A DNA stretch of 64,000 nucleotides, taken from the NCBI RefSeq assembly GCF_003614435.1, contig NZ_CP025546.1, positions 6,200,001-6,264,000 of the forward strand, given 5' to 3'. The notes beneath the pieces are model-generated. The model was given only the letters and a program-made list of their open reading frames with translations, did not search any database and had not been told where the DNA came from. Positions within the stretch are counted from its first letter, which is position 1, and each line of letters opens with the position of its first letter. The position numbers and the translations under genes are program-made. Positions 19,023 to 27,823 of the stretch are shown here, piece after piece. The DNA is from Mycobacterium paragordonae. GTDB lineage: Bacteria; Actinomycetota; Actinomycetes; Mycobacteriales; Mycobacteriaceae.

Positions 19023-19984
19023 CCACCTCCGACGAACGGGAGATGCTGCGCGAAACCGTGGCAGCTCTGGTGGCCAAGCACGCCGGACCGGCAGCGGTGC
19101 GCGCCGCGATCGAGTCCGAGCGCGGATACGACGAGTCACTGTGGCAACTGTTGTGCGAGCAGGTCGGCGCGGCGGCGCTGGTGGTCCCCGAGGAATTGGG
19201 CGGGGCCGGGGGTGAACTGGCCGATGCCGCAACCGTTTTGCAGGAACTCGGACGCGCATTGGTGCCCTCTCCCCTGCTGGGCACCACGCTCGCCGAACTG
19301 GCATTGCTCGCCGGCACCGAACCCGACGCGGACGCGCTGGCCGCTCTGGCCGAGGGCAGTTCCATCGGGGCCCTGGTGCTGGACCCTGATTACGTGGTCA
19401 ACGGCGACATCGCCGACGTCGTGGTCGCCGCCGCCGACGGTCAGCTCACCCGATGGACCCGGTTCAGCGCTCAACCCATGACGACGATGGATCTCACCCG
19501 CAGGCTGGCCAAACTCGAGCCCGAAGACACCAAGCCGCTGGGCCCGCCCCCCCAGGATCCGGGGCTGGCCGACATCGCGGCAATCCTGTTGGCCGCCGAA
19601 CAGATCGGCGCCGCGGAGCGCTGCCTGGACCTCACCGTCGAGTACGCCAAGAGCCGCGTGCAATTCGGCCGTCCCATCGGCAGCTTCCAGGCGCTCAAGC
19701 ACCGGATGGCCGACCTCTACGTCGTGGTCTCAGCGGCCCGCGCCGTCGTCGACGAAGCCTGCGCCGCACCGGGTCCCGCCATCGCCGCGACCGCGCGGCT
19801 GGCGGCTACCGAAGCGCTGAATCTCGTTACGGCCGAGGGTATCCAGTTGCACGGTGGCATCGCGATCACCTGGGAGCACGACATGCATCTGTATTTCAAA
19901 CGGGCGCACGGCAGTGCCCAGTTGCTTGATTCGCCCCGCCAGCTACTGAACAGACTGGAATCCGAAGTAATCTCGACACAATGA
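19019..19984 (+). CDS. fadE33: Acyl-CoA dehydrogenase subunit FadE33
   Basis: 321 residues, again a short ACAD with helical N-domain (LWQLLCEQVGAAALVVPEE), reduced beta domain and C-terminal YAKSRVQFGRPIGSFQALKHRMAD plus QLHGGIAITWEHDMHLYFKR. The gene lies within ATGA overlaps on both sides (fadE32 and aspB), so stoichiometric synthesis with FadE32 is likely. The function is inferred from the heterotetrameric steroid ACADs and from the HIP cluster. Confidence 0.9.
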   Translation: MTTSDEREMLRETVAALVAKHAGPAAVRAAIESERGYDESLWQLLCEQVGAAALVVPEELGGAGGELADAATVLQELGRALVPSPLLGTTLAELALLAGTEPDADALAALAEGSSIGALVLDPDYVVNGDIADVVVAAADGQLTRWTRFSAQPMTTMDLTRRLAKLEPEDTKPLGPPPQDPGLADIAAILLAAEQIGAAERCLDLTVEYAKSRVQFGRPIGSFQALKHRMADLYVVVSAARAVVDEACAAPGPAIAATARLAATEALNLVTAEGIQLHGGIAITWEHDMHLYFKRAHGSAQLLDSPRQLLNRLESEVISTQ

Positions 19985-21147
19985 GCGAGCGTGTCGCCCG
20001 GCGTGCCGGCATTCCACCGTTCTACGTCATGGACGTGTGGCTGGCGGCGGCCGAGCGTCAGCGCACCCACGGCGACCTGGTGAACCTGTCCGCCGGTCAG
20101 CCGAGCGTGGGCGCCCCGGAACCGGTGCGCGCCGCCGCCGCGGCCGCACTGCACCTCAACCAGTTGGGCTACACGGTGGCACTCGGCATCCCGGAGCTGC
20201 GTGCGGCGATCGCCGCGGACTACCAGCGCCAGCACGGCATCTCCGTGGAGCCCGATGCGGTGGTGGTCACCACGGGCTCCTCGGGCGGGTTCCTACTCGC
20301 GTTCCTAGCCTGTTTCGACGTCGGCGACCGGGTGGCAATGGCCAGTCCCGGTTACCCGTGTTACCGAAACATCCTGTCGGCGTTGGGATGTGAGGTGGTG
20401 GAAATCCCCTGTGGGCCGGAAACCCGGTTCCAGCCCACCGCGCAGCTGCTCGCCGAACTGGATCCCCCGGTCCAGGGTGTCATCGTCGCAAGTCCGGCCA
20501 ATCCCACCGGCACCGTCATCCCGCCGGAAGAGTTGGCCGCGATCGCCTCGTGGTGTGACGAGTCCGGGTTGCGGCTGATCAGCGATGAGGTCTACCACGG
20601 CCTGGTTTACCAGGGTGCGCCGCAGACCAGCTGCGCCTGGCAGACATCGCGAAATGCGGTGATCGTCAACAGTTTTTCCAAGTATTTCGCGATGACGGGG
20701 TGGCGGCTCGGCTGGCTGGTGGTGCCCACCGAACTGCGCCGCGCGGTGGATTGCCTCACCGGTAATTTCACGATCTGTCCACCGGTGCTGTCGCAGATCG
20801 CCGCGGTGTCGGCGTTCAGCCCCGAGTCGACCGCCGAGGCCGACGCCAACCTGCAGCACTACTCCGTCAACCGTTCGATGCTGCTGGACGGATTGCGCCG
20901 AATCGGTGTCGAGCGGCTGGCACCCACCGACGGCGCGTTCTACGTCTACGCCGACGTCTCCGACTTCACCACCGACTCATTGACGTTCTGCTCAAAGCTG
21001 CTGGACGAGACCGGCGTTGCGATCGCGCCGGGCATCGATTTCGATCCGGCACGGGGCAGCTCCTACGTTCGGCTGTCGTTCGCCGGACCGACGAGCGATA
21101 TCGAGGCGGCCTTAGACCGACTCGGATCCTGGCTGCCGAGCCAGTAG
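19981..21147 (+). CDS. aspB: Class I/II aminotransferase AspB
   Basis: 388 residues, identical in length to Rv3565. It is a PLP-dependent fold-type I enzyme: TTGSSGGFLLAF phosphate-binding segment, PANPTG, SDEVYHGLVY with the PLP Asp/Tyr, NSFSKYFAMTGWRLGW with the Schiff-base Lys, and the substrate Arg in SYVRLSFA. Its link to steroid catabolism is only that it ends the fadD3 operon. The last 36 bases overlap the antisense 3' end of nat. Confidence 0.9.
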   Translation: MSERVARRAGIPPFYVMDVWLAAAERQRTHGDLVNLSAGQPSVGAPEPVRAAAAAALHLNQLGYTVALGIPELRAAIAADYQRQHGISVEPDAVVVTTGSSGGFLLAFLACFDVGDRVAMASPGYPCYRNILSALGCEVVEIPCGPETRFQPTAQLLAELDPPVQGVIVASPANPTGTVIPPEELAAIASWCDESGLRLISDEVYHGLVYQGAPQTSCAWQTSRNAVIVNSFSKYFAMTGWRLGWLVVPTELRRAVDCLTGNFTICPPVLSQIAAVSAFSPESTAEADANLQHYSVNRSMLLDGLRRIGVERLAPTDGAFYVYADVSDFTTDSLTFCSKLLDETGVAIAPGIDFDPARGSSYVRLSFAGPTSDIEAALDRLGSWLPSQ

Positions 21148-21954
21148 GGCGGCCACCCGGCCCTCGAGCCCGGCGGGGTCCGGCACATCGATGCCGAACC
21201 GCTCGCGCAGGGTGCTCACCACGGTGGCCGCGTCGTCCAGCACTATCTTCTCGCTGCCGTCGGCGCGGTGAACCGTCAGGACGCGTCCGGCCAGGTTCAG
21301 CCGGGCGTCGTCGGTGACCGCGGCCACCATCAGACCGGTCACGAAATGCGACGACGGGTGCGTCGAGACGTACCAACTTCCCACCGTCAGATCGATCTGC
21401 GGGCGGGTCAACGTGGTGAACTCATACAGCGGCTGCCACTGGTCACGGACCTGGGCCTGCAAGACCAACCCGTCGCCGCGATCGTCCAGCCGGTACGGCT
21501 CATGCGTCGTCTGCTGCACGCCCCCGATCGCCAGGCGCAGTGGCGAGGTGGGCGTCTGTCCGCCGAAACCCACGTCGACCAGATACGGCCCGTCGGAGTC
21601 GGGGAAGGTCACCGCCAGCAGGGTGTGCGTCTGGGCGGGAACCGGCGCGCCCGGCGGATTCATCCAGACCACGCGGCCCCCGAACCGGCGAACCTGAAAA
21701 CCGAGTTCTGCCAACACATAACCCATCAAGCCGTTCTGCTCGTAGCAGTATCCGCCGCGGCGGCGGCGAACCAGCTTGTCGGTCAACGCCTCCACGCTCA
21801 GATCGTCGACCGGGACGCCCATGAAGGGGTCGAGGTTCTCGAACGGAATGGTGCGGGTGTGCGCGGTCACCAGGGCCTGCAGCACATCCAGGGTCGGCGC
21901 GGTGGCGCCGTCGTAACCGATGCGGTCGAAGTAAGCGTTCAGATCCACTGCCAT
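21112..21954 (-). CDS. nat: Arylamine N-acetyltransferase
   Basis: 280 residues from ATG 21954 (MAVDLNAYFDRIGY, the usual NAT start). The Cys-His-Asp triad is present: Cys in RRRGGYCYEQN, His in QTHTLLAV, Asp in YLVDVGFGG. Mycobacterial NAT acetylates arylamines such as isoniazid and, in cells, is tied to cholesterol-derived propionyl-CoA and cell-wall lipid metabolism. In M. tuberculosis (Rv3566c) it is followed by the hsa genes; here a 16.5-kb block separates them. It is divergent from the kinase gene with 97 bases between. Confidence 0.92.
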   Translation of the reverse strand: MAVDLNAYFDRIGYDGATAPTLDVLQALVTAHTRTIPFENLDPFMGVPVDDLSVEALTDKLVRRRRGGYCYEQNGLMGYVLAELGFQVRRFGGRVVWMNPPGAPVPAQTHTLLAVTFPDSDGPYLVDVGFGGQTPTSPLRLAIGGVQQTTHEPYRLDDRGDGLVLQAQVRDQWQPLYEFTTLTRPQIDLTVGSWYVSTHPSSHFVTGLMVAAVTDDARLNLAGRVLTVHRADGSEKIVLDDAATVVSTLRERFGIDVPDPAGLEGRVAALLARQPGSESV

Positions 21955-22051
21955 GAAGCCATTCTGGCCTGAATAGCGACTACACAGGGTCGGGTTCGCT
22001 ACTGTTGACCTCGCGAAACAATCATCGCTCCGGAGGGGAAGCATCGAAGAC

Positions 22052-25000
22052 ATGCCTGAGGAAACCGACGGCACCCCAGTTTCAAGCGGCATCGCCGAAG
22101 AACTCAGCGCGGCCGGATTCGAGGACGCGCGACAGGTCGGCCGCGGCGGCGCCGGCGTGATCTATCGCTGCTACGAAACGGCGCTGGGACGAAATGTCGC
22201 GGTGAAGGTGTTGCCTTCGCACTTCGACGAGGAGAGCAGGGAGCGATTCCTGCGTGAGGGCTACGCGATGGGCGGGCTCTCCGGGCACCCGAACATCACC
22301 CACATCCTGCGTGTCGGGATGACGGTCAACAACCGGCCTTACATCGTGATGCCGTATCACGCCGCGGATTCCCTTGCGGTCCGACTGCGTCACGAGGGAC
22401 CCATCCCCTGGCCCGAAGCATTGCGGATCGGGGTGAAACTTTGTGGCGCGCTGGAGACCGCTCATCGCAACGGCACGCTGCACCGCGACATCAAGCCGGC
22501 CAACGTGCTCATCAACGATTACGGCGAGCCGCAACTGAGCGACTTCGGCATCGCCCACATCGACGGCGGTTACGAGACGGCGACCGGGTTCTTCTCCGGG
22601 ACGATCGACTACACCGCACCCGAAGTGATGACCGGCAACCCCGCCACCGTGGTCGCCGATATCTACTCGCTGGGCGCCACCATCTTTGCGCTGATCGCCG
22701 GGAACGCCGCCCATGAGCGCCGCAAAGGCGAGGACCTGATCGCCCAATATCTGCGGATCAGCTCGACCGGGGTACCCGACATGCGTCCGGACGGGATTCC
22801 TGATGCCGTGTGCTCGGCAATCGAGCATGCGATGTCGGTGGACCCGGAGCAGCGGCCGGCATCGGCCGAGGCGTTCGGCCGCGAGCTGCAGGCCGCGCAG
22901 CGCGCCAGCGGGTTGAAGCCGGACGCGATGGCCATCACCACCATGGGCGACAACACCGGTCGGACGTCGGTTGCGGCGCCGGGCGTCTCGGTGACTACGC
23001 CGCCGCCGACCGGCGTGACGCGGCAGATCCCGCCGCCGCGCCGCGACGAAATCCGGGAAGGCCCCACGTCCGCGATCAGCCGGTCGATTCCACCGCCGGC
23101 ACCGGAGCCCGCCGTTGCGGAAAACCCTGCCGAGGCCGCGCGGATCCTGCGCGACGCGCACGGCACCCATACGCAAGCGCACGTTCCGCCGGCACCGGCG
23201 GCACCGCCGCCCACACCCGCCAAGGTGGCCAACAAGAGGAACCTCCTGCTGATCGGGGCGGCGGTCCTGGTCGTGCTGCTGTTGGTGGCCGGCGGCGTCT
23301 TCCTCGCGGTGTCCAAGGACAACAAGAGCACAAGCGCGAGCAGCCAAGCGCCGACGCAGGCGCCGGTGAAGTGGAAGCCGATCACCAACGCCCGCATCGC
23401 ACGAGACGCGGCCGCGACCACGAATGCGGACGGCACCATCTGGATCTTCGGCGGCGTAGCCAGCGACGGCAGTGTCACCGGACGGCATGAGGGTTATGAC
23501 CCCGCCATCGATGAATGGAAAGGCGGCGACGACCTACCCGTTCCGGTTCAGCGCGCCAGCGCGGTGACCTGGCAAGGCAACCCCGTCGTGCTCGGCGGCT
23601 GGAAGACCGCGGGCGCCAAACCCGTTGCGACCGATCAGGTTTGGCGCGTGGTGAACAGCCATTGGGTGGAGTTGCCACACCTGTTGCAACCGCGGGCGGC
23701 TGCTGCGGCGGCGGTGGTCGGTGACCGCATCATTGTCACCGGCGGTGTGGATGCCAACGGTGCGTTGCTGAACACGACCGAGGTCTTCGACGGCAATTCC
23801 TGGACCCTCGGCGCTCCGCTGCCGACGCCGCGAGAGATGCTGGGCGCGGCGACCAATGGCAAGTTGGTGTACGTGGTCGGCGGAGCCAGCGGAAGCACCG
23901 ACTCGGCCGCGGTTGAGGCTTACGACCCGGACGCAAAAACCTGGACGACGTTGCCGCCGCTGCCGCGGCCGCGCAGCGATCTCGGCGTGGCGATCGCCGA
24001 CGGCCGCCTGGTCGTAGCCGGCGGCTTGTCGGGCGGTGAAGTGCTCAAGAGCGTGTCGGTGCTGGACTTGATGGCGAAAAGCTGGGACAGCTTGCCCGAC
24101 ATGGCGACAGCGCGACACGGCATGGCGATCGCCGCCGTGGACAAGACGGTGTACGCGATCGGCGGGTCGACCGGACCCGCCGATCAGCAGGTGATCTCCT
24201 CGGCCGAAGCCCTGACGCTGCCGGCCCGCAAGACTCAGCCCGCGGCGCAATGGCGCACGCTGCCCGACGCGAAGAGCCCGCGGTTGATGATGGCGTGGAC
24301 GGTGCAGGGCGACAAGATCTGGGTGATCAGCGGCCTCTACAACGGCGCCGTTCTCGCCACGGTCGAAAGCTACGACCCACGCAGCGGGGTGTGGGAGACC
24401 GGGCCGCCATTGCCGGTGCCACTGCATCACGCGGCGGCGGCCACCTACCGCAACGAGGTGGTTGTGCTCGGAGGTACGACCGACAACCTCGCCGAGGCCT
24501 CAAACAAGGTCTTCGCGCTGCGTGGCAGCAGCTGGGTTGAATTACCCGCCCTGACCCACGCTCGGGCCGCCCCCGCGGCGGCGGTGGTCGGTGACAAACT
24601 CGTCGTCGTCGGCGGCCAGAATGCCAAGAAACTCGTGCCCCAAACCGAGGTCTTCGACGGCAATTCCTGGACAGACGCCGCCAACATGCCGACGCCACGC
24701 GAGCACCTGGCCGCGGTATCCGACGGCACCTACGTCTACAGTGTCGGCGGCCGGTTCCTGTCGGCCGACAAGAATTCCGCGGCGTTCGAGCGGTTCGACC
24801 CGCAATCGGGTGCCTGGACCAAGCTGGTCGACATGCCGACCCCGCGCGGAAGTTACGGCGCCACGTTCATCGACGGGCGGGTCGTGGCGGTCGGTGGCGA
24901 GGAGCCGACACAGGTGCTGGCCGTGGTTGAGGCCTACGACATCGCCGACGGCAAATGGTCGACGCTGCCCCCGATGCCGACCGCGCGCCACGGTGAGGCG

Positions 25001-25099
25001 GTGGCGACGGTGGGCCACACCATCTACGTGATCGGTGGCGCGAACCGGCCGTCACACGAGGGCGGTACCGCGACCGTCGAGGCACTCGACTTTATGTAG
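22052..25099 (+). CDS. PknK-like Ser/Thr kinase with transmembrane helix and C-terminal Kelch propeller
   Basis: 1015 residues. Kinase domain at about 24-285: glycine loop GRGGAGVIYRC, Lys52 in VAVKV, catalytic HRDIKPAN (Asp146), DFG at 164-166, and APE in TAPEV. Its sequence most resembles the N-terminal kinase of PknK (AAGF..., RFLREG.AMG.LSGHPNI, YSLGATIFALIAGNAA.ERR). Residues about 290-395 are Pro/Thr-rich linker, 398-421 one membrane helix, and about 445-1015 roughly twelve Kelch repeats, each with a beta-GG turn (IFGG, VLGG, VTGG, VVGG and so on), enough for two six-bladed propellers outside the membrane. By analogy with the PknD NHL sensor it may bind an extracellular ligand. Not present at this place in M. 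tuberculosis. Confidence 0.88.
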   Translation: MPEETDGTPVSSGIAEELSAAGFEDARQVGRGGAGVIYRCYETALGRNVAVKVLPSHFDEESRERFLREGYAMGGLSGHPNITHILRVGMTVNNRPYIVMPYHAADSLAVRLRHEGPIPWPEALRIGVKLCGALETAHRNGTLHRDIKPANVLINDYGEPQLSDFGIAHIDGGYETATGFFSGTIDYTAPEVMTGNPATVVADIYSLGATIFALIAGNAAHERRKGEDLIAQYLRISSTGVPDMRPDGIPDAVCSAIEHAMSVDPEQRPASAEAFGRELQAAQRASGLKPDAMAITTMGDNTGRTSVAAPGVSVTTPPPTGVTRQIPPPRRDEIREGPTSAISRSIPPPAPEPAVAENPAEAARILRDAHGTHTQAHVPPAPAAPPPTPAKVANKRNLLLIGAAVLVVLLLVAGGVFLAVSKDNKSTSASSQAPTQAPVKWKPITNARIARDAAATTNADGTIWIFGGVASDGSVTGRHEGYDPAIDEWKGGDDLPVPVQRASAVTWQGNPVVLGGWKTAGAKPVATDQVWRVVNSHWVELPHLLQPRAAAAAAVVGDRIIVTGGVDANGALLNTTEVFDGNSWTLGAPLPTPREMLGAATNGKLVYVVGGASGSTDSAAVEAYDPDAKTWTTLPPLPRPRSDLGVAIADGRLVVAGGLSGGEVLKSVSVLDLMAKSWDSLPDMATARHGMAIAAVDKTVYAIGGSTGPADQQVISSAEALTLPARKTQPAAQWRTLPDAKSPRLMMAWTVQGDKIWVISGLYNGAVLATVESYDPRSGVWETGPPLPVPLHHAAAATYRNEVVVLGGTTDNLAEASNKVFALRGSSWVELPALTHARAAPAAAVVGDKLVVVGGQNAKKLVPQTEVFDGNSWTDAANMPTPREHLAAVSDGTYVYSVGGRFLSADKNSAAFERFDPQSGAWTKLVDMPTPRGSYGATFIDGRVVAVGGEEPTQVLAVVEAYDIADGKWSTLPPMPTARHGEAVATVGHTIYVIGGANRPSHEGGTATVEALDFM

Positions 25100-25178
25100 C
25101 ACTGCTCAGGGCTTGTTTTATTTTTGTCGAATATGGGGATCCGCTCCAGACGGCCATCCCCTAGCAATGGAGCTCACC

Positions 25179-25625
25179 ATGAGTACCGGCAATATCGTCC
25201 TGATCGTGATCGCCGCCCTCGTCGTCATCGCGGTGATCGTCGCATTGGTCGTCGTGTCCAGCAGGGCAAGACGGCGTCGGCAGATTGAGCAGGCCGAGGA
25301 GATCCGCGAGCAGGCCAGACTGGAGACCGCCCGGGTCGAGCGCCGCGAGGCGCTGGCCGAGGAGACGGCCGCGCGGGCCCGCGCCGCCCAGGCTGAGGCG
25401 GAGGCCAAGGCCGCCGAGGCCGCCCGGCTGCAGGATCGCGCGGCGGCGCACCAGAACGAGGCCGCCACCTCGCGCGAGCAGCTGGACGAGCAGTGGAAGC
25501 GCGCCGACACGATCGACCCGAACACCCGGCTCGAGAACGCCGAACAGTCCCAGACCCGGGACGAGGTCGTCAACCGCGAAGAGTCCTATGGCGAGACCGA
25601 CCACTACCGCGGGGCGCGCACCTGA
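25179..25625 (+). CDS. Small membrane-anchored coiled-coil protein
   Basis: 148 residues from ATG 25179, with GGAG ten bases upstream. Residues about 5-27 are one very hydrophobic helix (VLIVIAALVVIAVIVALVVV), followed by a basic stop (RARRRR) and a long Glu/Ala/Arg-rich coiled coil to about residue 110 (EQAEEIREQARLETARVERR and onward). The tail is polar and unstructured (NREESYGETDHY). No enzymatic motif is visible. It follows the Kelch kinase by 79 bases on the same strand and could be its partner or substrate (Thr and Ser are frequent in the tail), which is only a suggestion. Confidence 0.72.
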   Translation: MSTGNIVLIVIAALVVIAVIVALVVVSSRARRRRQIEQAEEIREQARLETARVERREALAEETAARARAAQAEAEAKAAEAARLQDRAAAHQNEAATSREQLDEQWKRADTIDPNTRLENAEQSQTRDEVVNREESYGETDHYRGART

Positions 25626-25643
25626 GACCACAGCAAAGGGCCG

Positions 25644-26000
25644 TCAGTCGAAGAAGAGTTCGCCGAAACTAGGCTTCGCCTGGCGGCCTGAAAGCTGTTG
25701 CACCACCCAGTGATTCATCGAAACTCCTTGCTCGACCGCTTCAATGGCGAGCTGGGTGTGTAAGGCCCGCGACGTTCTCACGATGACGGTTCCGCTGTAG
25801 TCGCGCTCGGTGAGCGCAGGTGGCGCTTCCGTGCCTTCCTCATGCAGCGTCTTGAGGTGCCGTTCGACTGCCTTGGCCACCAACGCAACTGCTTGCTGGG
25901 CCTTGGGCGCGCGTTGGGTAATGAAAGGAAACTCGAGGCACTTGCCGCGATACTCGCCGAAGTCCGGGCACCATTCGGCGCGGAACGTGTACCGGTTCAC
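25644..26000 (-). CDS. HicB-like antitoxin-type protein without HicA
   Basis: 118 residues. The N-terminal part has the partial RNase-H-like HicB fold (YTFRAEWCPDFGEYRGKCLEFPFITQRAPKAQQAV, where E replaces the usual D/G motif residues). The C-terminal part is an Arc/ribbon-helix-helix-like segment (GTVIVRTSRALHTQLAIEAVEQGVSMNHWVVQQL). HicB normally pairs with a small HicA toxin of about 60-85 residues immediately upstream; no such frame is found between 26000 and 26260 or downstream. It is either an orphan regulator or a remnant. Confidence 0.65.
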   Translation of the reverse strand: MNRYTFRAEWCPDFGEYRGKCLEFPFITQRAPKAQQAVALVAKAVERHLKTLHEEGTEAPPALTERDYSGTVIVRTSRALHTQLAIEAVEQGVSMNHWVVQQLSGRQAKPSFGELFFD

Positions 26001-26116
26001 GCCGAACTTGGTAGCACGATAGCGCCCGCGTCACCAGTCACTTCGACGGCCACGCATCCGGGTCCCATCAGTCACACTGGCACCGGGAAGCCCAGGCACA
26101 AGTCCTCCACGAAGTG

Positions 26117-26208
26117 GATATCGCCGGCGATATCACCTGCCCCGGCGATGTGCGCCGCGTGCCGCAGCCACCACTCGACCGTCGCAGTGATATCGCCGGG
26201 GATATCAC
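26117..26208. repeat. Two GATATC-based palindromes
   Basis: A perfect 18-base palindrome, GATATCGCCGGCGATATC, lies at 26117-26134. A 22-base near-palindrome with the same ends and core lies at 26187-26208 (two mismatches). They are 53 bases apart in the otherwise geneless 26001-26261 region between the HicB-like gene and the CHAD gene. Paired dyads are typical of operators, but the binding protein is unknown. Nothing else was seen here. Confidence 0.75.
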
Positions 26209-26261
26209 GTTCCAGACGATGTCATGCCAAGGCCTGCAGATGCAGAAGAGACGGATGAGCC

Positions 26262-27112
26262 TCACCCGCGCTCGCGCACGTCCTCGCGGCACCACTCCGC
26301 AATCTCCTGCTCGCGCGCATAAAGCAAGCCGAATGTGAATCCGTTCTCCCCGGGCGTCGTTCCCGCTGCCACCGCCATCCGCCGCAGCACTTCGGTGGCC
26401 ACCACCGCGTCCTGATGATCGCCCAGGACAGTCTGGATCTGCTTGTATTGCTTGACGGTTCGCTTCGCGCCGCGGTCTAGAGGCTTTCTCAATTCGGCGG
26501 CGTAGCGAGCGCGCTTCGAGGCCTTGCGGGCCCGATGCAACATGGCTGCGGAACCGTCGTCAAGCGCCGCGGCCAACCGCCGATCGGCCTTGCGGGCGGC
26601 CCGGGAAGCCTGCTTGCACAACGCTTTGCGCGACACCCCCGGACGACGGGAGGCCGTATCCGCCATTCCTGCAAGACCGCCATCAGAGCCTGGTAGCGGT
26701 CCGACTCCATCTCCTCGCTGACCCGCCGGCGTGCCGGCAGCTCCACGGCGCGAAGGTCATTGCGAATACGCGACTTGACCGGGCCCAGCACCAGCTCGCG
26801 GGGCAGATCGTCGATCGCGGCGGTAAAGCGGCGCCGCTGCACCTGGCAGTCGCGGACCTCGCCGAGTAACCCGGCGAACCACTTCAGGTCGTCATCCAGG
26901 TCGCCGGTACCGTCCAGGACTTTCGCGAACACCCGCACCGTGCTGCGCAGCCGCCGGATCGCCACCCGAGTGTCGTGAATGGGATCCTCGCCGTTGCGCA
27001 GCCCGACGGAGCCGGCGACTATGTGATCGATCTGCGCGTTCAGATAGTCGGCGACCGCCGCAGAAGACTGGCTCGCCACACCTGCAAGCATTTCCGCAAA
27101 CGCGACCGCCAA
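26262..27112 (-). pseudogene. CHAD-domain protein gene with a single-base frameshift
   Basis: Two minus-strand frames together make one CHAD protein of about 284 residues. The first frame gives VAIRRLRSTVRVF, the conserved His/Arg-rich first helix pair (DPIHDTRVAIRRLRS) and LLGEVRDCQVQ. The second gives the matching C-terminal half (MLHRARKASKRARYAAELRKPL, then LGDHQDAVVATEVLRRMA). They would join if the run of five G on the coding strand (26636-26640) had six. CHAD domains bind polyphosphate. The start is uncertain: TTG 27112 or ATG 27091. It begins three bases after the mce operon's last stop, so it may have been cotranscribed. A sequencing error cannot be excluded. Confidence 0.7.
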
Positions 27113-27115
27113 ACC

Positions 27116-27823
27116 TCATCGGCCCGGCGGCGGCCCCGGGTCCAGCGGGCCGATCGGGTCGGCGCTGGTGTGTGTGCCCGTCTTTGGGCCGATGTCGGAG
27201 ACCTGCCACCCGGAGCCCACCTTGTTGACGGTGACCTGCAGCAGGATGAGCGACACGCGCGACTTGGGGTTCTGCAGGTTTCGGGTGGTCTGCGCAGCCG
27301 ACACCACCACCTGATACACCTGCCCGGGCTGGGCGACCGCATCGGTGGCCAGCACTTCACCCGAGGAGGTGACCTGCGCCTGCATCATGATGCCCTTGAG
27401 CAGTTCGGTGGCATTGACGTACTTGTCCTTGAGCGTCTGCGACACGCCCTCTTCGACCGAGCGGAAGAACGCGTCGGGATCCTCGAACGTGTAGGTCAGC
27501 GACTTCAGTGCGTAGTCCTTGGCAAGCTTTGCTGCGGCGTCGCGATCCGAGTCGGCCCGCCGCACGGCGGCCAGTTCACCGGTCACGGTCCGGTACTTGT
27601 CGAACCCGAACCATCCGCCCGCGACGACCGCCAGCAGAGCCAGCACCACCACCCAGGATCGCTTGCCGCGCAGGCGATTAGGCGCAGTCTCCGCAGCGGT
27701 CTCGGTGGTCTCGGCCGGCTCGGTCGCCTCGGCCGGCTCGGTGCTCTCGGTGCTCTCAGAGCCCTCCCGGGCCTCAGCCACCTCGTCGACCATCTCAGCC
27801 TCGTCAATCAACGTGTCACTCAT
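27116..27823 (-). CDS. Mce-associated membrane protein (Mas)
   Basis: 235 residues from ATG 27823, overlapping the preceding mceF stop by four bases. The N-terminus is acidic and Glu/Thr/Ser-rich (TESTEPAEATEPAET), one membrane helix follows (SWVVVLALLAVVAGGWFGF), and the extracytoplasmic C-terminal half has the conserved Mas pattern (RDAAAKLAKDYALKSLTYTFEDPDAFF, then a NTF2-like VSLILLQVTVNK). Mas proteins stabilise or accompany Mce transporters. One is found here, whereas M. tuberculosis mce4 is followed by two. Confidence 0.85.
   Translation of the reverse strand: MSDTLIDEAEMVDEVAEAREGSESTESTEPAEATEPAETTETAAETAPNRLRGKRSWVVVLALLAVVAGGWFGFDKYRTVTGELAAVRRADSDRDAAAKLAKDYALKSLTYTFEDPDAFFRSVEEGVSQTLKDKYVNATELLKGIMMQAQVTSSGEVLATDAVAQPGQVYQVVVSAAQTTRNLQNPKSRVSLILLQVTVNKVGSGWQVSDIGPKTGTHTSADPIGPLDPGPPPGR

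Noticed and set aside
22082..23488. Long minus-strand frame inside the kinase gene
   Set aside because: It is antisense to a well-defined kinase domain and shows no domain or start signal of its own.
25840..26258. A HicA toxin next to the HicB-like gene
   Set aside because: The frames here are antisense to HicB or repetitive through the GATATC palindromes, and none has the HicA pattern.
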